Assembly: GCF_000427445.1 (NCBI RefSeq)
Contig: NZ_KE386496.1
Span: 2,274,506-2,338,505 of the forward strand
Length of the DNA stretch: 64,000 nt
Source: Methylocapsa acidiphila B2
Lineage (GTDB): Bacteria > Pseudomonadota > Alphaproteobacteria > Rhizobiales > Beijerinckiaceae
Reading direction: 5' to 3'
This document shows, piece after piece, positions 36,936-46,349 of the stretch. Both the position numbers and the translations under genes were made by a program. Under the pieces are notes generated by a model. That model saw nothing but the letters and a program-made list of their open reading frames with translations, was not told the DNA's origin and did not search any database. Each line of letters starts with the position of its first letter. Within the stretch, counting starts at the first letter, position 1.

Positions 36936-37362
36936 ATAAATCTCCTGAGCTGGATCACGATGCTTTCGGATGGAATCCTTCAAAGCATGAGGCGCGATCG
37001 ATCCTCCACGATGAGTGCGGGATTTTGTGCGGAAAACCCACTTTTTTGCATCCCGCGCTAGCAACGGAATCGCCGATTCCGTCGCGACAGCCTACGGCAA
37101 TTTGGTTTGGCTTCAATTGATGAATATCATCAGAGAGAGTTAATCCCTATAATCGCACCGCCCACGATCTTGGCGTCCAGTTCGATGACCGCAGTTTGGG
37201 TTCATCTGGCTTCGATTAAGATAAGAAAAGGCGGAAGCCGGCTGTCCGCCCAGGCCGCTTTGAGCAAGGCGCCGATCACATCACATTTATGGGGCGCGCA
37301 CGAAAAGCGAAGGGCCAAGCGCGGCGACCGCCCAGCCGACGCGCGCGGAAGCGGCTCAGGGT
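36936..37362. other. Gene-free region between the glycosidase-like and AsmA-like genes
   Basis: About 430 bases. Near 37065-37082 is a short inverted repeat CGGAATC/GATTCCG that could end the AsmA-like transcript, which reads toward it. The zone 37090-37220 is AT-richer and may hold the promoter of the leftward secreted-protein gene. I see no tRNA and no convincing small gene. Confidence 0.55.
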
Positions 37363-40300
37363 CTATTGCCTCACCGCGCCCGGCTGCTGGAAATTGCCCC
37401 CGACGCCGAAAATCTGCCGGAAGATTCCAGGCGCGATCGCCGAAAGCGGATTGATGTTGAGAGTCGGCGCACTGACCAATCCATCGACCCGGTAATTGAC
37501 TCCGAAGAGCCCTTCCTCGCTGCCGCCGCCGAGGATCATCCCGAAGACGGGAATCTTCGAGAACAGATTGTTGACCGCGTAGACGGGCACGAATGTGCCG
37601 TGCATATCGACTCGATCATGCGCGTAATCGACCCAGCCGTCGACGGTGAGTCCGATCGCCTCGCCGTGCATCGTGCCCTCGCGCAACTCCACGCGGCTGC
37701 CGACGCGCTCGAATTGCACCCGCAATTTCGCAAAGGCCATGGAGCCGGCGTCGATCTTTCGGCCGCGCGCGACTTCGCCCGAAGGGACCCCTTCGGCGAC
37801 GAGCCGACGCAAGGCCGGCTCGTCGCGCAAGATGAAAGATTCGATCTCCAGCGTTCCATCCAACGTGTCGGGGCCGGTCCGCATCGCGACCGCAAGGCGG
37901 CCACGCTCCATGTGCTTGTAGAGATCGATGAAGGACAGAAGCGAGCCGGCGTCCTCCGACAGGAAGTTGATCTGCGGCGCCGTCGGGAACCCGGTCAAAT
38001 TGCCCGAGATCGGATCACGGCCGAAACGCCCGGCGAAGGACAGTTGCTTGATCTGATCATCGCCCCGCACAAGCCGCAATTCGGCGCCCGAGATGACCTG
38101 CTTGTTATAGCCGGTCAAAAGCCCGGTCTTGAGATCGAGCTCGATCTCCTTCGGGCCTAAATCCTTCGCCGGCTCGCCGGCGGCGAGGGTTGGTGCGCTC
38201 GAGGCCGGATCCTTCGGATCTTTGGCGTCCTTCGCGTCCTTGGCGCCTTTCGCTGCGGCGGCGGGAGGCGCCGGATCGGGCGAAGCCGCGATCAGCCATT
38301 TGACAAAGGGCCTGGCGTCTATGGTCGAGCCGCGGATCATGACCTTGAGGCTGTCCCCGACGCGTGTCGCGTCGAGCTTCATGTCGTCGCCGGTCGAGGC
38401 CTTGAATTGCGACAGCTTGACCGAGGCGAGAGATTGATCGGGGCCGAGCTCGACCGAGCCGCGCGCCTGGATCGCGCCGGCGTCGACCACGATCTGATCG
38501 AGCGAGGTCGAGTTTTCATTGACGGCGATCGAGAATTTCGCCTTGCCCGGCTTGCCGGCCGGCTTCGACATGCCGAGCCAATCAAAATTCACGCGCTGGA
38601 GATCGAGTTCGGCCTGAGCCTTGAGCTTGTCGCCGGTCCCGATCGGCGCCTTGAGGGTTGCGCTGATCGGCCCGGTGAGGCCCGGCAGGACGGAGATATT
38701 ATGTTTCGCTCGCGTGGCGTCATCGAGAACCAGGCTGATCGAGGCGTCGGCTGGCTTGCCCGCCGGGCGCAGCACATCGACGGTCGCTGGCGCGTCGAAC
38801 ATCCGGCCCTGCCCGCTGACGTGCATGCCGACCGGATCGACGGCGACGACAAGCGTGGCCGCCTCGAGCCTTTCCTTACCGATCAGGTTTTCGGCGCTGA
38901 AATTCGTGACGCCCGCGTTGATCCTCAGGCTGATGTCGTCCGGGGTCATCGCCGGTCCGAGATTCATGTCGATCTCAAGCCGCCCATCGACCTGCCCCTT
39001 CAAGGTCGTGGGATCGAGCGGCAGGCCGGCGTAAGGCTTCAACGCGTCATGCGCGAGAAGATCGCCGACCGCCTCGACGCTGCTCGAGACCTTGGCCACG
39101 ATCACCCCCGGCGTGGGCTTCAGCGCCGCGTCAGCGACGTGAAAGCTGCTGCCCTCCGCGACCAGCAGGCGCCGCCCGTCGCCGACCTCGATGAAGCCTG
39201 TGTTGGTCGTCGTGAAGGTCGAGCTCCGGCCCGTGACATGGCCGACCCCGTCGACGCCGCGCAGATAGGGAACGCCGGAGAGAAATTCCAAGCTTCCGTC
39301 GGACACGGTGAAATCGAGCGAAACCGTATCGTCCGGCGGGGGAATCTCGGCGCGCATGGCGTTCAGCACCTCCGCGTTGAAGTCGAGCCGAAGCGCTGCG
39401 CTTTCGACCATCCCGCCCCGGGCGTGCGAGGTCAAATAGGAGCGCACCGGCGCGACCATGAAGGAAGGCCAAAGGCGGGTCACGATAGAGATCGGCGTCG
39501 GCGCGATCGAGGCGCCGAGGCGCATGTGCGGCCCGTTCGTCCATTCGACCTCGCCAGCCATGGCGAATCCGCATAGAGGGCCGCTGAAAGCAAAGCGATC
39601 GAGCAGGAATTTCTTTTCGTCGAGGAACAATCGTCCCTTTAATTCGCCGTGGTCGATTTGGACGGGCTTTTGGCCCGGCCGTTCCGCGGCCGCGACATTC
39701 GGCTCTTCGCTGACGAGATTGAAGGTCCAGGGATCGCCTTCGCGAATCGGCGGCGCGATGGAGCCCATGACCGCCGCATGGGTCGCGTCGGCCTTGAGCG
39801 TCGAGCGATCGATTATGATGCGGCGCGCCGCCGAGTCCCAATGAAATCCAGCATGGATGGAATCAACCAGCATGGGCTCGTCATTGGGGTCGTCGAACCG
39901 CAGATAGCCCGCGCCGAAATCAATTTTGCCGGACGCCTCCGAGAGAGATCCGTCGGGATATAGGCCGAGATCGAAACTGGCCGAGGCGGGCATGTCAAAA
40001 TCCGCGCCGATCGACCGCGCGCCGGTGGCGAGGAGCATCTCGTCCAACGAGATATTGCGCAAGGCCAAGGCGAGGCGACGCTCCTTGCCCGGCGTCCCCC
40101 GCGCGAAGCCAGCCGCCTCCCAGCGACCGTTCGGCCCATCGACCGAGAGATTGAAAGTCGTGTTGCCGGTGGATTTGTCGAAGCCGAGCTTCACCCCGTT
40201 GAAAACCATCGTCTGATCGGCGGTGCGGTCCTCGATCACGACGCGGCCGCGCGAGATGCCGACCCGGTCGACGGCGGCGATCGGGCTTTCGGGACTGGTC

Positions 40301-41034
40301 AAGGCGTCGACCGCGAGCCGGATCGAGGCCGCCAATTGCTTGACGAGCCTGGCCCTCGGCCGGACTCCGGCGGGCGCGCCTTCCGCGCGGACCTCCAATG
40401 ATCCCGCGACGGGTTCGGTCGCCTGCGGCGGGGCAACCGCGCCTTGCGGAAAAGCGCCGGCGCGCGGCGGCGAGGCCGCCTCCTTGCCTTGCGGAACGCC
40501 CGGAAGCTCCAGCGACCCATCCGGCGACAAGACCATATGCAGCTCGACGTCGAAGACCTCGAGGCGCTTCGGCGTCACCCGGCCGCCGACAAGCGCCAAA
40601 AGATCGACCGAGACCTCCGCCCTCGGGGCGGCCAGGATCGTCTTGCCGCTCGCGTCCTTGAGGGCGAGCCCATCGATGCTCAACGTCGGCGCAAAGCCGC
40701 GCTTGACGATAGAGGCTTGTCCAAGCCGAAAATCGTAGCCATGGCCGAAACGCTCGTCGAGCGCGCTCGCGATTTGGGCGCCGAGGCCAGAAATCGCGAT
40801 AGGTCCTTGCGCCAGCCGCACGACAAAGAGACCGACGGCGAGCAGCGCCAACGAAAAACAGCCCAAGAAAATATAGCACGTGGACCAGGCCACCCGCGCC
40901 GCGCCGCGCGCTCTCCGCGGCGCCGTTGCGCCAAATGCGCCCCCTGGCCCCGCCTGACCGGCGGGACAAACGCCCTGCGGGGCCGTCTGTTCCTGACGAT
41001 GCTCGACCAACCGCGCGCGGCCCTTCCGTGGCAA
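37363..41034 (-). CDS. Giant AsmA-like (DUF3971/YhdP-type) envelope protein
   Basis: 1223 residues. After about 50 basic residues there is one membrane anchor (about 51-75, CYIFLGCFSLALLAVGLFVV). A very long beta-rich region follows, with the N-terminal pattern GYDFRLGQASIVKRGFAPTLSIDGLALKDASGKTILAAPRAEVSVDLLAL and a C-terminal AsmA_2-like ending (VDGWVDYAHDRVDMHGTFVPVYAVNNLFSKIPVFGMILGGGSEEGLFGVNYRVDG). Such proteins (YhdP, TamB, AsmA relatives) span the periplasm and are thought to move phospholipid to the outer membrane. A low-complexity AKDAKDAKDPKDP stretch lies near residue 930. The first ATG is uncertain. Confidence 0.88.
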   Translation of the reverse strand: MPRKGRARLVEHRQEQTAPQGVCPAGQAGPGGAFGATAPRRARGAARVAWSTCYIFLGCFSLALLAVGLFVVRLAQGPIAISGLGAQIASALDERFGHGYDFRLGQASIVKRGFAPTLSIDGLALKDASGKTILAAPRAEVSVDLLALVGGRVTPKRLEVFDVELHMVLSPDGSLELPGVPQGKEAASPPRAGAFPQGAVAPPQATEPVAGSLEVRAEGAPAGVRPRARLVKQLAASIRLAVDALTSPESPIAAVDRVGISRGRVVIEDRTADQTMVFNGVKLGFDKSTGNTTFNLSVDGPNGRWEAAGFARGTPGKERRLALALRNISLDEMLLATGARSIGADFDMPASASFDLGLYPDGSLSEASGKIDFGAGYLRFDDPNDEPMLVDSIHAGFHWDSAARRIIIDRSTLKADATHAAVMGSIAPPIREGDPWTFNLVSEEPNVAAAERPGQKPVQIDHGELKGRLFLDEKKFLLDRFAFSGPLCGFAMAGEVEWTNGPHMRLGASIAPTPISIVTRLWPSFMVAPVRSYLTSHARGGMVESAALRLDFNAEVLNAMRAEIPPPDDTVSLDFTVSDGSLEFLSGVPYLRGVDGVGHVTGRSSTFTTTNTGFIEVGDGRRLLVAEGSSFHVADAALKPTPGVIVAKVSSSVEAVGDLLAHDALKPYAGLPLDPTTLKGQVDGRLEIDMNLGPAMTPDDISLRINAGVTNFSAENLIGKERLEAATLVVAVDPVGMHVSGQGRMFDAPATVDVLRPAGKPADASISLVLDDATRAKHNISVLPGLTGPISATLKAPIGTGDKLKAQAELDLQRVNFDWLGMSKPAGKPGKAKFSIAVNENSTSLDQIVVDAGAIQARGSVELGPDQSLASVKLSQFKASTGDDMKLDATRVGDSLKVMIRGSTIDARPFVKWLIAASPDPAPPAAAAKGAKDAKDAKDPKDPASSAPTLAAGEPAKDLGPKEIELDLKTGLLTGYNKQVISGAELRLVRGDDQIKQLSFAGRFGRDPISGNLTGFPTAPQINFLSEDAGSLLSFIDLYKHMERGRLAVAMRTGPDTLDGTLEIESFILRDEPALRRLVAEGVPSGEVARGRKIDAGSMAFAKLRVQFERVGSRVELREGTMHGEAIGLTVDGWVDYAHDRVDMHGTFVPVYAVNNLFSKIPVFGMILGGGSEEGLFGVNYRVDGLVSAPTLNINPLSAIAPGIFRQIFGVGGNFQQPGAVRQ

Positions 41035-41224
41035 GTGAATCCGATGACCGCCATGTTACGCGAAGGGGCTTGCCTTGTCGAAGGGCCGCGCCCTTGCCCA
41101 ACAGGAACTTCCGCCGACGGCTTTTGTCGAGAACGAGACGGCCAAGGCCAAGAAAAGATGTAAACTGATAAAGCTCGTGAAATAGCTACAGGTCTAACCC
41201 GATCATCACGCCGATCGGTAGAAG

Positions 41225-41293
41225 GCTCAAAGTTTTTTGAGCTCGCGCTTTTTGGGCTCGAGCGAATTATCGATCGGCCGAAGGACCCTTCGG
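41225..41293 (+). promoter_or_regulatory. Two hairpins upstream of the peroxiredoxin gene
   Basis: Inverted repeats GCTCAAA/TTTGAGC (41225-41242) and CCGAAGG/CCTTCGG (41278-41293) lie in the 330-base gap before the peroxiredoxin gene. The first encloses a T-run and could terminate upstream transcription; both could belong to the leader. Apart from these, 41035-41362 holds no recognisable gene. Confidence 0.4.
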
Positions 41294-41362
41294 TCAGGCA
41301 GCGCGTCAGGCCGATCTCCTAATTGGGAAAAGGTCCTCACATTACGACGAAAGGAAGGCGAA

Positions 41363-41833
41363 ATGGGCGGAAAATTGGCGGCGGGCGACAAGGCCCCGGA
41401 GTTTACGCTGCCTGACGACGCCGGTGGAAAGGTCTCGCTCGCGAGCTTCGCCGGCAAAAAGCTCGTGCTCTATTTCTATCCGAAGGACGACACCTCCGGC
41501 TGCACCAAGGAAGCGATTGATTTCAACGGATTGAAAAAGGACTTCAAAAACGCGGGAGCAGAGATTCTCGGCGCCTCGCCCGATTCGGCGGCGAGCCACG
41601 CCAAGTTCAAGACCAAGCACGCGCTCGACCTCGCCCTCGCCTCTGACGAATCGAAGGCCATGCTCGAGTCCTATGGCGTATGGGTCGAGAAAAGCATGTA
41701 CGGCCGGAAATATTTCGGCGTGGAACGGACGACCTTTCTCATCGGCCCGGACGGCCGGATCGCGAAAGTCTGGAACAAGGTGAAAGTCCCGGGCCATGCA
41801 GCGGCTGTCCTCGACGCCGTGAAAGCGCTGTGA
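41363..41833 (+). CDS. Peroxiredoxin, BCP/PrxQ family, one-cysteine form
   Basis: 156 residues from the ATG at 41363, preceded by AAGGAAGG. APEFTLPDDAGGKVSLASFAGKKLVLYFYPKDDTSGCTKEA is the thioredoxin-fold start, with peroxidatic Cys47 in the T-x-x-C motif. The resolving Cys found five residues later in classical BCP is Ile52 here, and the protein has no other cysteine, so it must depend on an external thiol. YGRKYFGVERTTFLIGPDGRI is the conserved end. It reduces peroxides in the cytosol. A strong hairpin follows the stop. Confidence 0.93.
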   Translation: MGGKLAAGDKAPEFTLPDDAGGKVSLASFAGKKLVLYFYPKDDTSGCTKEAIDFNGLKKDFKNAGAEILGASPDSAASHAKFKTKHALDLALASDESKAMLESYGVWVEKSMYGRKYFGVERTTFLIGPDGRIAKVWNKVKVPGHAAAVLDAVKAL

Positions 41834-41837
41834 CGCC

Positions 41838-41874
41838 GATTGGTTGCTGCGCCTTCCAGGCGGGGCAACCAATC
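41838..41874 (+). terminator. Strong hairpin after the peroxiredoxin gene
   Basis: Perfect 10-bp arms GATTGGTTGC (41838-41847) and GCAACCAATC (41865-41874), with an inner stem CGCC/GGCG. It begins five bases after the stop codon. No T-run follows, but its position and strength suit a transcript end. Confidence 0.65.
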
Positions 41875-42050
41875 GTATCGAAAGGCAAACTACCCTCGCG
41901 AAGAGGCCCAACCCGCCACGGCGCGAGCGTGTCGATTTCCGCGCGTTGCTGAGAAGTTTCTATTGAATACAACTAAAAGTTGATTATACTTACCTCGCAT
42001 CGGATCACGCGCAGCAAGCGTGCAAAACCTTCGGAGGGGCGGGTCGAAAC

Positions 42051-42368
42051 ATGGTTGCGCCGAATATGCTCGAATCTCCGCAGCCTCTCGCTAAAGGGAA
42101 GGTCCGGGCCGCAACGTGGCCAAGTCCTGCGGGCGGCGTGACGGCGGAGGCGACGGCCCATTACATCGCGCAATTGACCGCCGCGCTGGCGCCGCTCTCG
42201 AAGCGCAGCGGGCTTCGCCTGTTGACATATTTGCTCGACATGGCGCGGCTCGAAGCCGAGTTCCATTGTCATTGCGCGGCGATCAAAAGTCCGGCGCGGC
42301 GGGCGGCGCTCGAAACAGGGCTGCCGAGCGCGCCGCCCCGCGCGCGGCTTGAAGCGCATCGGATGTGA
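42051..42368 (+). CDS. Small hypothetical protein
   Basis: 105 residues. The centre, THE stretch TAEATAHYIAQLTAALAPLSKRSGLRLLTYLLDMARLEAEFH, is predicted to form two amphipathic helices; the ends are Pro/Ala-rich. No family recognised. GGAGGGGCGGG lies upstream of the start, and an AT-rich stretch further up (41960-42000) could be a promoter. The regular helical pattern and codon use favour a real gene, but without homologues in hand this is moderate. Confidence 0.5.
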   Translation: MVAPNMLESPQPLAKGKVRAATWPSPAGGVTAEATAHYIAQLTAALAPLSKRSGLRLLTYLLDMARLEAEFHCHCAAIKSPARRAALETGLPSAPPRARLEAHRM

Positions 42369-42490
42369 AATCGGACCGCAACTGGTCGATTTGCAGCCGC
42401 CGCGACTTTGGTCCTCGTCCGCTCGTCGTGCGCAATGGCCGAAAAGGCGCGGGCTTGATCCGCGGACGTTAGGCGACGCGAAAGGCGCTG

Positions 42491-42517
42491 AGTCTAGTCG
42501 ATCAGATCGACTAGACT
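42491..42517. repeat. Dispersed palindromic repeat, copy after the small hypothetical gene
   Basis: Perfect 12-bp arms AGTCTAGTCGAT (42491-42502) and ATCGACTAGACT (42506-42517) with a 3-base loop. They are followed by ATGCTCAAATCTCC and then GGCGCGCTTCC, the same order of elements as in the 28.39-kb copy. The gap 42369-42622 contains nothing else I can name. Confidence 0.55.
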
Positions 42518-42622
42518 ATGCTCAAATCTCCGAAGCTGGCGCGCTTCCCAACCGAATGAGTCCATTCAATTGGAAAGCCCACCGGGCGGCGAACCGCCTC
42601 CGAATGTCGGCTGTAGCCGCAT

Positions 42623-43639
42623 TCACCCGTTTCGACCGTGCGATCGCCGCGCATCGACATTCGCACCATCAGATGACTCGTCGGCCGGAGCGTGACGAAG
42701 CCGATAGTCGCGCGGAGATGCGCCGTAAGTCTGTTTGAACGCGCGGCTGAAATGGGAAAGGTCGTTAAAGCCCCAGCCGAAGGCGATGTCCGAAATCGTG
42801 CGCCCGGCGCAGGCTGCGCTGAGCAGATCGTCGCGACAATGTTCGAGCCGGCGGCGCCAGACATAGCGCATCGGCGACGCGCCATCCTCTCTAAACAGAT
42901 CATTGGCGTAGCGCGGCGAAAGCCCGACGCCGGCGGCGATCGTCGCAACGTCGAGATCCGGATCATGCAGGCGTTGCTCGACAAAGCGCTTGAGCCGGCC
43001 TTTCGTCATCGCTCGGCCTCGTTCCGGCGCGGCGTCTCGCCCCTGGACCGAGGTCAGGGCCAAGGCGAGTAGGTCGGCGCAGGGGCCGGACAGGGCGCTG
43101 AATTCCATTTGCGAGAGTTCGCCGGCGCGGCGCGCGGCGGAACGGACGAAATCCGCCGTCACAGCGCCAAGTCCCGAACCGCCATCGATCCGCCGCGCGG
43201 TGCAATGCTCGACGCCAGCCGCCTTTTCCCGCAGGAGCGCGCGCGGGATAGAGACGATGAGTTTCACAAAGCGCGTCGGGCAGATAATGTTGTGAGGCCG
43301 TGCAGCGTCATAGATCGCCATGTCTCCCGGCCTCAGCACGGCCTCGCGCCCATCCTGTTCGAGGCGATATTCGCCGGAAAGGAGGACCACCGCGAGATAG
43401 GCGTCATGACAGTCATGGCGAGGCTCCCCGGCCGGCCGCTCGATGCCGATCGCGTTCGATCGAATCGACGAGAGCCGCAAATCCCGCCAGGGATAGATGA
43501 TCATCTCATTGAACAGAGGGGCGTCCTTGGGCGGCGCGATTTCTACGTCGGCATATTCGCGGCCAATCACCTCGCGCAGCCACTCGGGCCTCTGACGAAG
43601 CGGTAGATCTTCTGTGCAGAGCTTGACGCCGTTGACCAT
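42623..43639 (-). CDS. AraC-family transcriptional regulator
   Basis: 338 residues from the ATG at 43639, which follows GAGGAACGAGG. The C-terminal AraC/XylS DNA-binding domain has two helix-turn-helices: LDVATIAAGVGLSPRYANDLFREDGASPMRYVWRRRLEHC and RTISDIAFGWGFNDLSHFSRAFKQTYGASPRDYR. The N-terminal half has the AraC-binding-like beta domain (YLAVVLLSGEYRLEQDGREAVLRPGDMAIYDAARPHNI) found in the group related to AlkR/FeaR. It diverges from a small four-helix membrane protein gene, which is its likeliest target. Confidence 0.93.
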   Translation of the reverse strand: MVNGVKLCTEDLPLRQRPEWLREVIGREYADVEIAPPKDAPLFNEMIIYPWRDLRLSSIRSNAIGIERPAGEPRHDCHDAYLAVVLLSGEYRLEQDGREAVLRPGDMAIYDAARPHNIICPTRFVKLIVSIPRALLREKAAGVEHCTARRIDGGSGLGAVTADFVRSAARRAGELSQMEFSALSGPCADLLALALTSVQGRDAAPERGRAMTKGRLKRFVEQRLHDPDLDVATIAAGVGLSPRYANDLFREDGASPMRYVWRRRLEHCRDDLLSAACAGRTISDIAFGWGFNDLSHFSRAFKQTYGASPRDYRLRHAPADESSDGANVDARRSHGRNG

Positions 43640-43790
43640 CCCGCCTCGTTCCTCTCCGCATTGACGCGGACGAAGATCGCGCGCGGAAACCGCCGCTTCA
43701 ATCAAATTCTTGCGCCGTTGCAGGCAAGCGGCGGGACGCCGCATCTTTTATGATGCGGCTCTCTTTACGCCGCGCATGTCGAGGACGACG

Positions 43791-44261
43791 ATGAAGCAAG
43801 GTTCACATCAACGCCTGAATATCGAACTGCCGATTGGAGCGGCCCTCTGGCTGCTGGTCGCCCTGGTCCTTGCGTGGTGCCTCGTCGGGCTCAATCTCGG
43901 GGTCCCATTTCTAAAGGCGATTTTCGCCGGCAAGCAGGTCAGGCTGGTTCAGGCCCATATCGACTTCCTGCTCATGACCGCCTTGATCCTGGGGATTTAC
44001 GCCACGAGGACGCCGCTGCACTGGACGCTTCGCTGGTCGATGGTCCTCGGCGCATTCACCAACTCAAGCCTGTTCCTGCTGATGGCGATATTTCCTGTCC
44101 TGGATTCGCCGACGGCCGCGGACAATGGGTTGGTCGCGCTCTACAAAATCTACACGCTGGCGAGCGTCTCCATGACGAGCTATGGATTCGCCGGCGCCGC
44201 CATCACGATCCTTTGGCGCATATTCCAAGGCGCGGCCATGGGCCCTTTCGCGAAGGAATGA
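43791..44261 (+). CDS. Small four-helix membrane protein
   Basis: 156 residues from the ATG at 43791, chosen because GAGGA lies six bases upstream; the ATG at 43776 is possible. Four hydrophobic helices are visible: ALWLLVALVLAWCLVGLNLG, then QAHIDFLLMTALILGIYA, SMVLGAFTNSSLFLLMAIFP, and SVSMTSYGFAGAAITILW. A conserved-looking polar pair, His and Asp in VQAHIDFLLM, sits at the start of helix two, as in small membrane proteins that bind heme or isomerise small substrates. I do not recognise the family with certainty. It diverges from the AraC gene. Confidence 0.65.
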   Translation: MKQGSHQRLNIELPIGAALWLLVALVLAWCLVGLNLGVPFLKAIFAGKQVRLVQAHIDFLLMTALILGIYATRTPLHWTLRWSMVLGAFTNSSLFLLMAIFPVLDSPTAADNGLVALYKIYTLASVSMTSYGFAGAAITILWRIFQGAAMGPFAKE

Positions 44262-44300
44262 CCTTCACGGTTCGCCGCGCGCGAACCGAGACCGAGCCCG

Positions 44301-44894
44301 TCAGAACGGGTTCCAGGTCGAGGCCTGCGTGAATTTCAGATAGCTGACATTGAAGCCGAGGCGAGCCCCGACGCCGGACCGGATCGGCACGACATAGACG
44401 CCGTCATTGACGAGCGCGGTCATGCCCAATCCGCCGATGATATAGGCCGAGCCGTCCACGCCGCCGTAGCGGCGATAGATCGCGTCGGTCGCCGGCAGGT
44501 TGTAAACCAGCATCATGGTTCGGTCGCCGTCGGCTCCCGCGTCGAGCCCGAGCGAAGGCCCCTGCCAGAACACCCGCAGATCCCCGGCGTTGCGCGTATG
44601 CATGACGCCCTCGCCGTAGCGCAAGCCGCCGAAAAAGGCGCCCGTCGCCTCTTGGCCGAGGATATAGCCGTTCGGACGACCCCATTGCTTGGTCGCCTTT
44701 TCGACGAGCTCGGCGAGCCCCCGAGAGATCGAGCCGAAAAAGCGATGGCCATTGGCGACGATTTCATCCGGCGCATATTCGTCCGGCCGTCCCGCCGGCG
44801 CGTTCGCCCGCGCGCCGCCCGCATTTAACGAGAGTCCCGAAATCCCAGCGGCCAAAGCCGCGAGTTGAAGCGTCAATTCTCTTCGCGTCTGCAT
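44301..44894 (-). CDS. DUF1134 (EipA-like) envelope protein
   Basis: 197 residues from the ATG at 44894. A signal peptide with a twin-arginine-like start (MQTRRELTLQLAALAAG, cleavage near GARA) is followed by the DUF1134 core DEYAPDEIVANGHRFFGSISRGLAELVEKA and GQEATGAFFGGLRYGEGVMHTRNAG. It ends GARLGFNVSYLKFTQASTWNPF. DUF1134 proteins are almost confined to Alphaproteobacteria. The Brucella member EipA supports cell-envelope integrity in the periplasm. The gene is single and converges with the four-helix membrane protein gene. Confidence 0.92.
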   Translation of the reverse strand: MQTRRELTLQLAALAAGISGLSLNAGGARANAPAGRPDEYAPDEIVANGHRFFGSISRGLAELVEKATKQWGRPNGYILGQEATGAFFGGLRYGEGVMHTRNAGDLRVFWQGPSLGLDAGADGDRTMMLVYNLPATDAIYRRYGGVDGSAYIIGGLGMTALVNDGVYVVPIRSGVGARLGFNVSYLKFTQASTWNPF

Positions 44895-45130
44895 GTCTTG
44901 TCCTCCGCGAAACGGACGCGTCCTTGAGCTCCTTCGGACGGGTCGAGACGAGGAGCTTTGAAGCAATGGCGTTAAGGAAAGATTGACGCCTCGTCCGATC
45001 CGGTTTTGCCGCCCGCTTCCGAGGCGCCATCGGCGGCAGGGACAATAGCCGGGCCTTGAGGCGAGAAAACGACGGATGCAGCCTCAAGCGGCGGCTTGTC
45101 CTCGAATCCGCCCCGAGGCGGAGATGCGCC

Positions 45131-45985
45131 TTAGTATCCGCTCGCCGGCGGGTCGCCCCAAGCGACGAAAGGCCCGTTCCTGAATTGCGCCCCGGCCTTG
45201 CCATAGCGCAAGGGGCGCCGCTCGCGATCGAGGACAATGCCGCCCGCTGCGCGCAAGACGGCGTCGCCCGCCGCCGTATCCCATTCCATCGTTTGGCCGA
45301 AGCGCGGATAAATATCCGCTTCACCCTCGGCGACCGCGCAGAATTTCAAGGAAGACCCGGCGGCGCGGCGCTCACGAATGGGAAGATCCGCGAGGAAAGC
45401 CTCTGTCTCGGCGTCGGAATGGGAGCGGCTCGCAACCGCCGTCAGACCTTGGCGCGGCGCGGGCCGGACATGAATCTCGCGGCGCTCGCAAAGCGGCGGC
45501 AGGGGTGCGCCGGGCGCGACAACGCAGCATGTCGCTTTTGCGCCGCCGAGCCAAAGCCGTCCGAGCGCGGGCGCGTAGACCACGCCGGCCAAGGGCTCGC
45601 CCTCGACGATCAATCCGATATTGATGGTGAACTCGCCATTATGGCTCAGGAACTCGCGCGTTCCATCGACCGGATCGACGAGGATGAAGGTCGAGCCGGA
45701 GACGGTCTTCTTGCCATGAGCAGCCGCCTCCTCCGCAAGCACCGGCAGATCGGGCAGGACCGCGGCCAGCCGCTCGAGAATAATGGCCTCGGCGTTTTCG
45801 TCGGCGTCGCAGACCGGGCTCTTGTCGGGCTTGCGCCGCGCATGGCTGTCGCTCGCATAGACCTCCATGACGGCGACGGCCGCCTCGACGGCGATCTCGG
45901 CGAAAATTTCCGCGATCGCGTCGCGATCGAGGGTCTGGCGGCTATAGGGCGACGGACTTTTGGCGAGCGGCGCTTCTATGGGCAT
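45131..45985 (-). CDS. cysQ: 3'(2'),5'-bisphosphate nucleotidase CysQ
   Basis: 284 residues of the inositol-monophosphatase superfamily. KPDKSPVCDADENAEAII, LAEEAAAHG, FILVDPVDGTREFLSHNGEFTINI and EWDTAAGDAVLRAAGG are the four metal-site segments; the DPVDGTREF form identifies CysQ. It removes the 3'-phosphate of PAP made during sulfate assimilation. The start is the ATG at 45985 (MPIEAPLA). No other sulfate genes are adjacent. Confidence 0.94.
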   Translation of the reverse strand: MPIEAPLAKSPSPYSRQTLDRDAIAEIFAEIAVEAAVAVMEVYASDSHARRKPDKSPVCDADENAEAIILERLAAVLPDLPVLAEEAAAHGKKTVSGSTFILVDPVDGTREFLSHNGEFTINIGLIVEGEPLAGVVYAPALGRLWLGGAKATCCVVAPGAPLPPLCERREIHVRPAPRQGLTAVASRSHSDAETEAFLADLPIRERRAAGSSLKFCAVAEGEADIYPRFGQTMEWDTAAGDAVLRAAGGIVLDRERRPLRYGKAGAQFRNGPFVAWGDPPASGY

Positions 45986-46349
45986 TTTCTGCGTCGATTT
46001 GGAGCGCGTTCCGGCATCCGGTCAAAACGCCGCTCGACCTATGACTTTCGGGCCGTCGCGCGTTGCGATCGGATGGATGAGCCCGACCTTCCGCGATCTC
46101 GCCGCTTCAATAGCTCAAATATGTCGCGGGATCGGCCCCGCCCTCTCGGCTCACGCGATTCCCGTAAGCCTTGCAACAGGCTAAAGCCCGTTCCGTCCAA
46201 TAGAAAGATCTTTTCGATTAAATTCTGCGACATACCCTCAGATTCGCTCAAACATCCGTGATTTGTTGCGGCGCAGCGCGTCTTGACGCGTCGCAAAACT
46301 GTTCACGTCGCCAATATAGACTGCGGCGCAGCAAGCAGCGGCGCGCGGC
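45986..46349. other. Gene-free region between carA and cysQ
   Basis: About 360 bases. GGAGCGCGTTCCGG near 45992-46003 and CCGTTCCGTCC near 46189-46200 resemble the dispersed repeat core, suggesting one or two decayed copies. GAAAGATCTTTTC near 46204 is a short AT-rich palindrome and may be part of the cysQ promoter region. Nothing else is recognisable. Confidence 0.4.
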
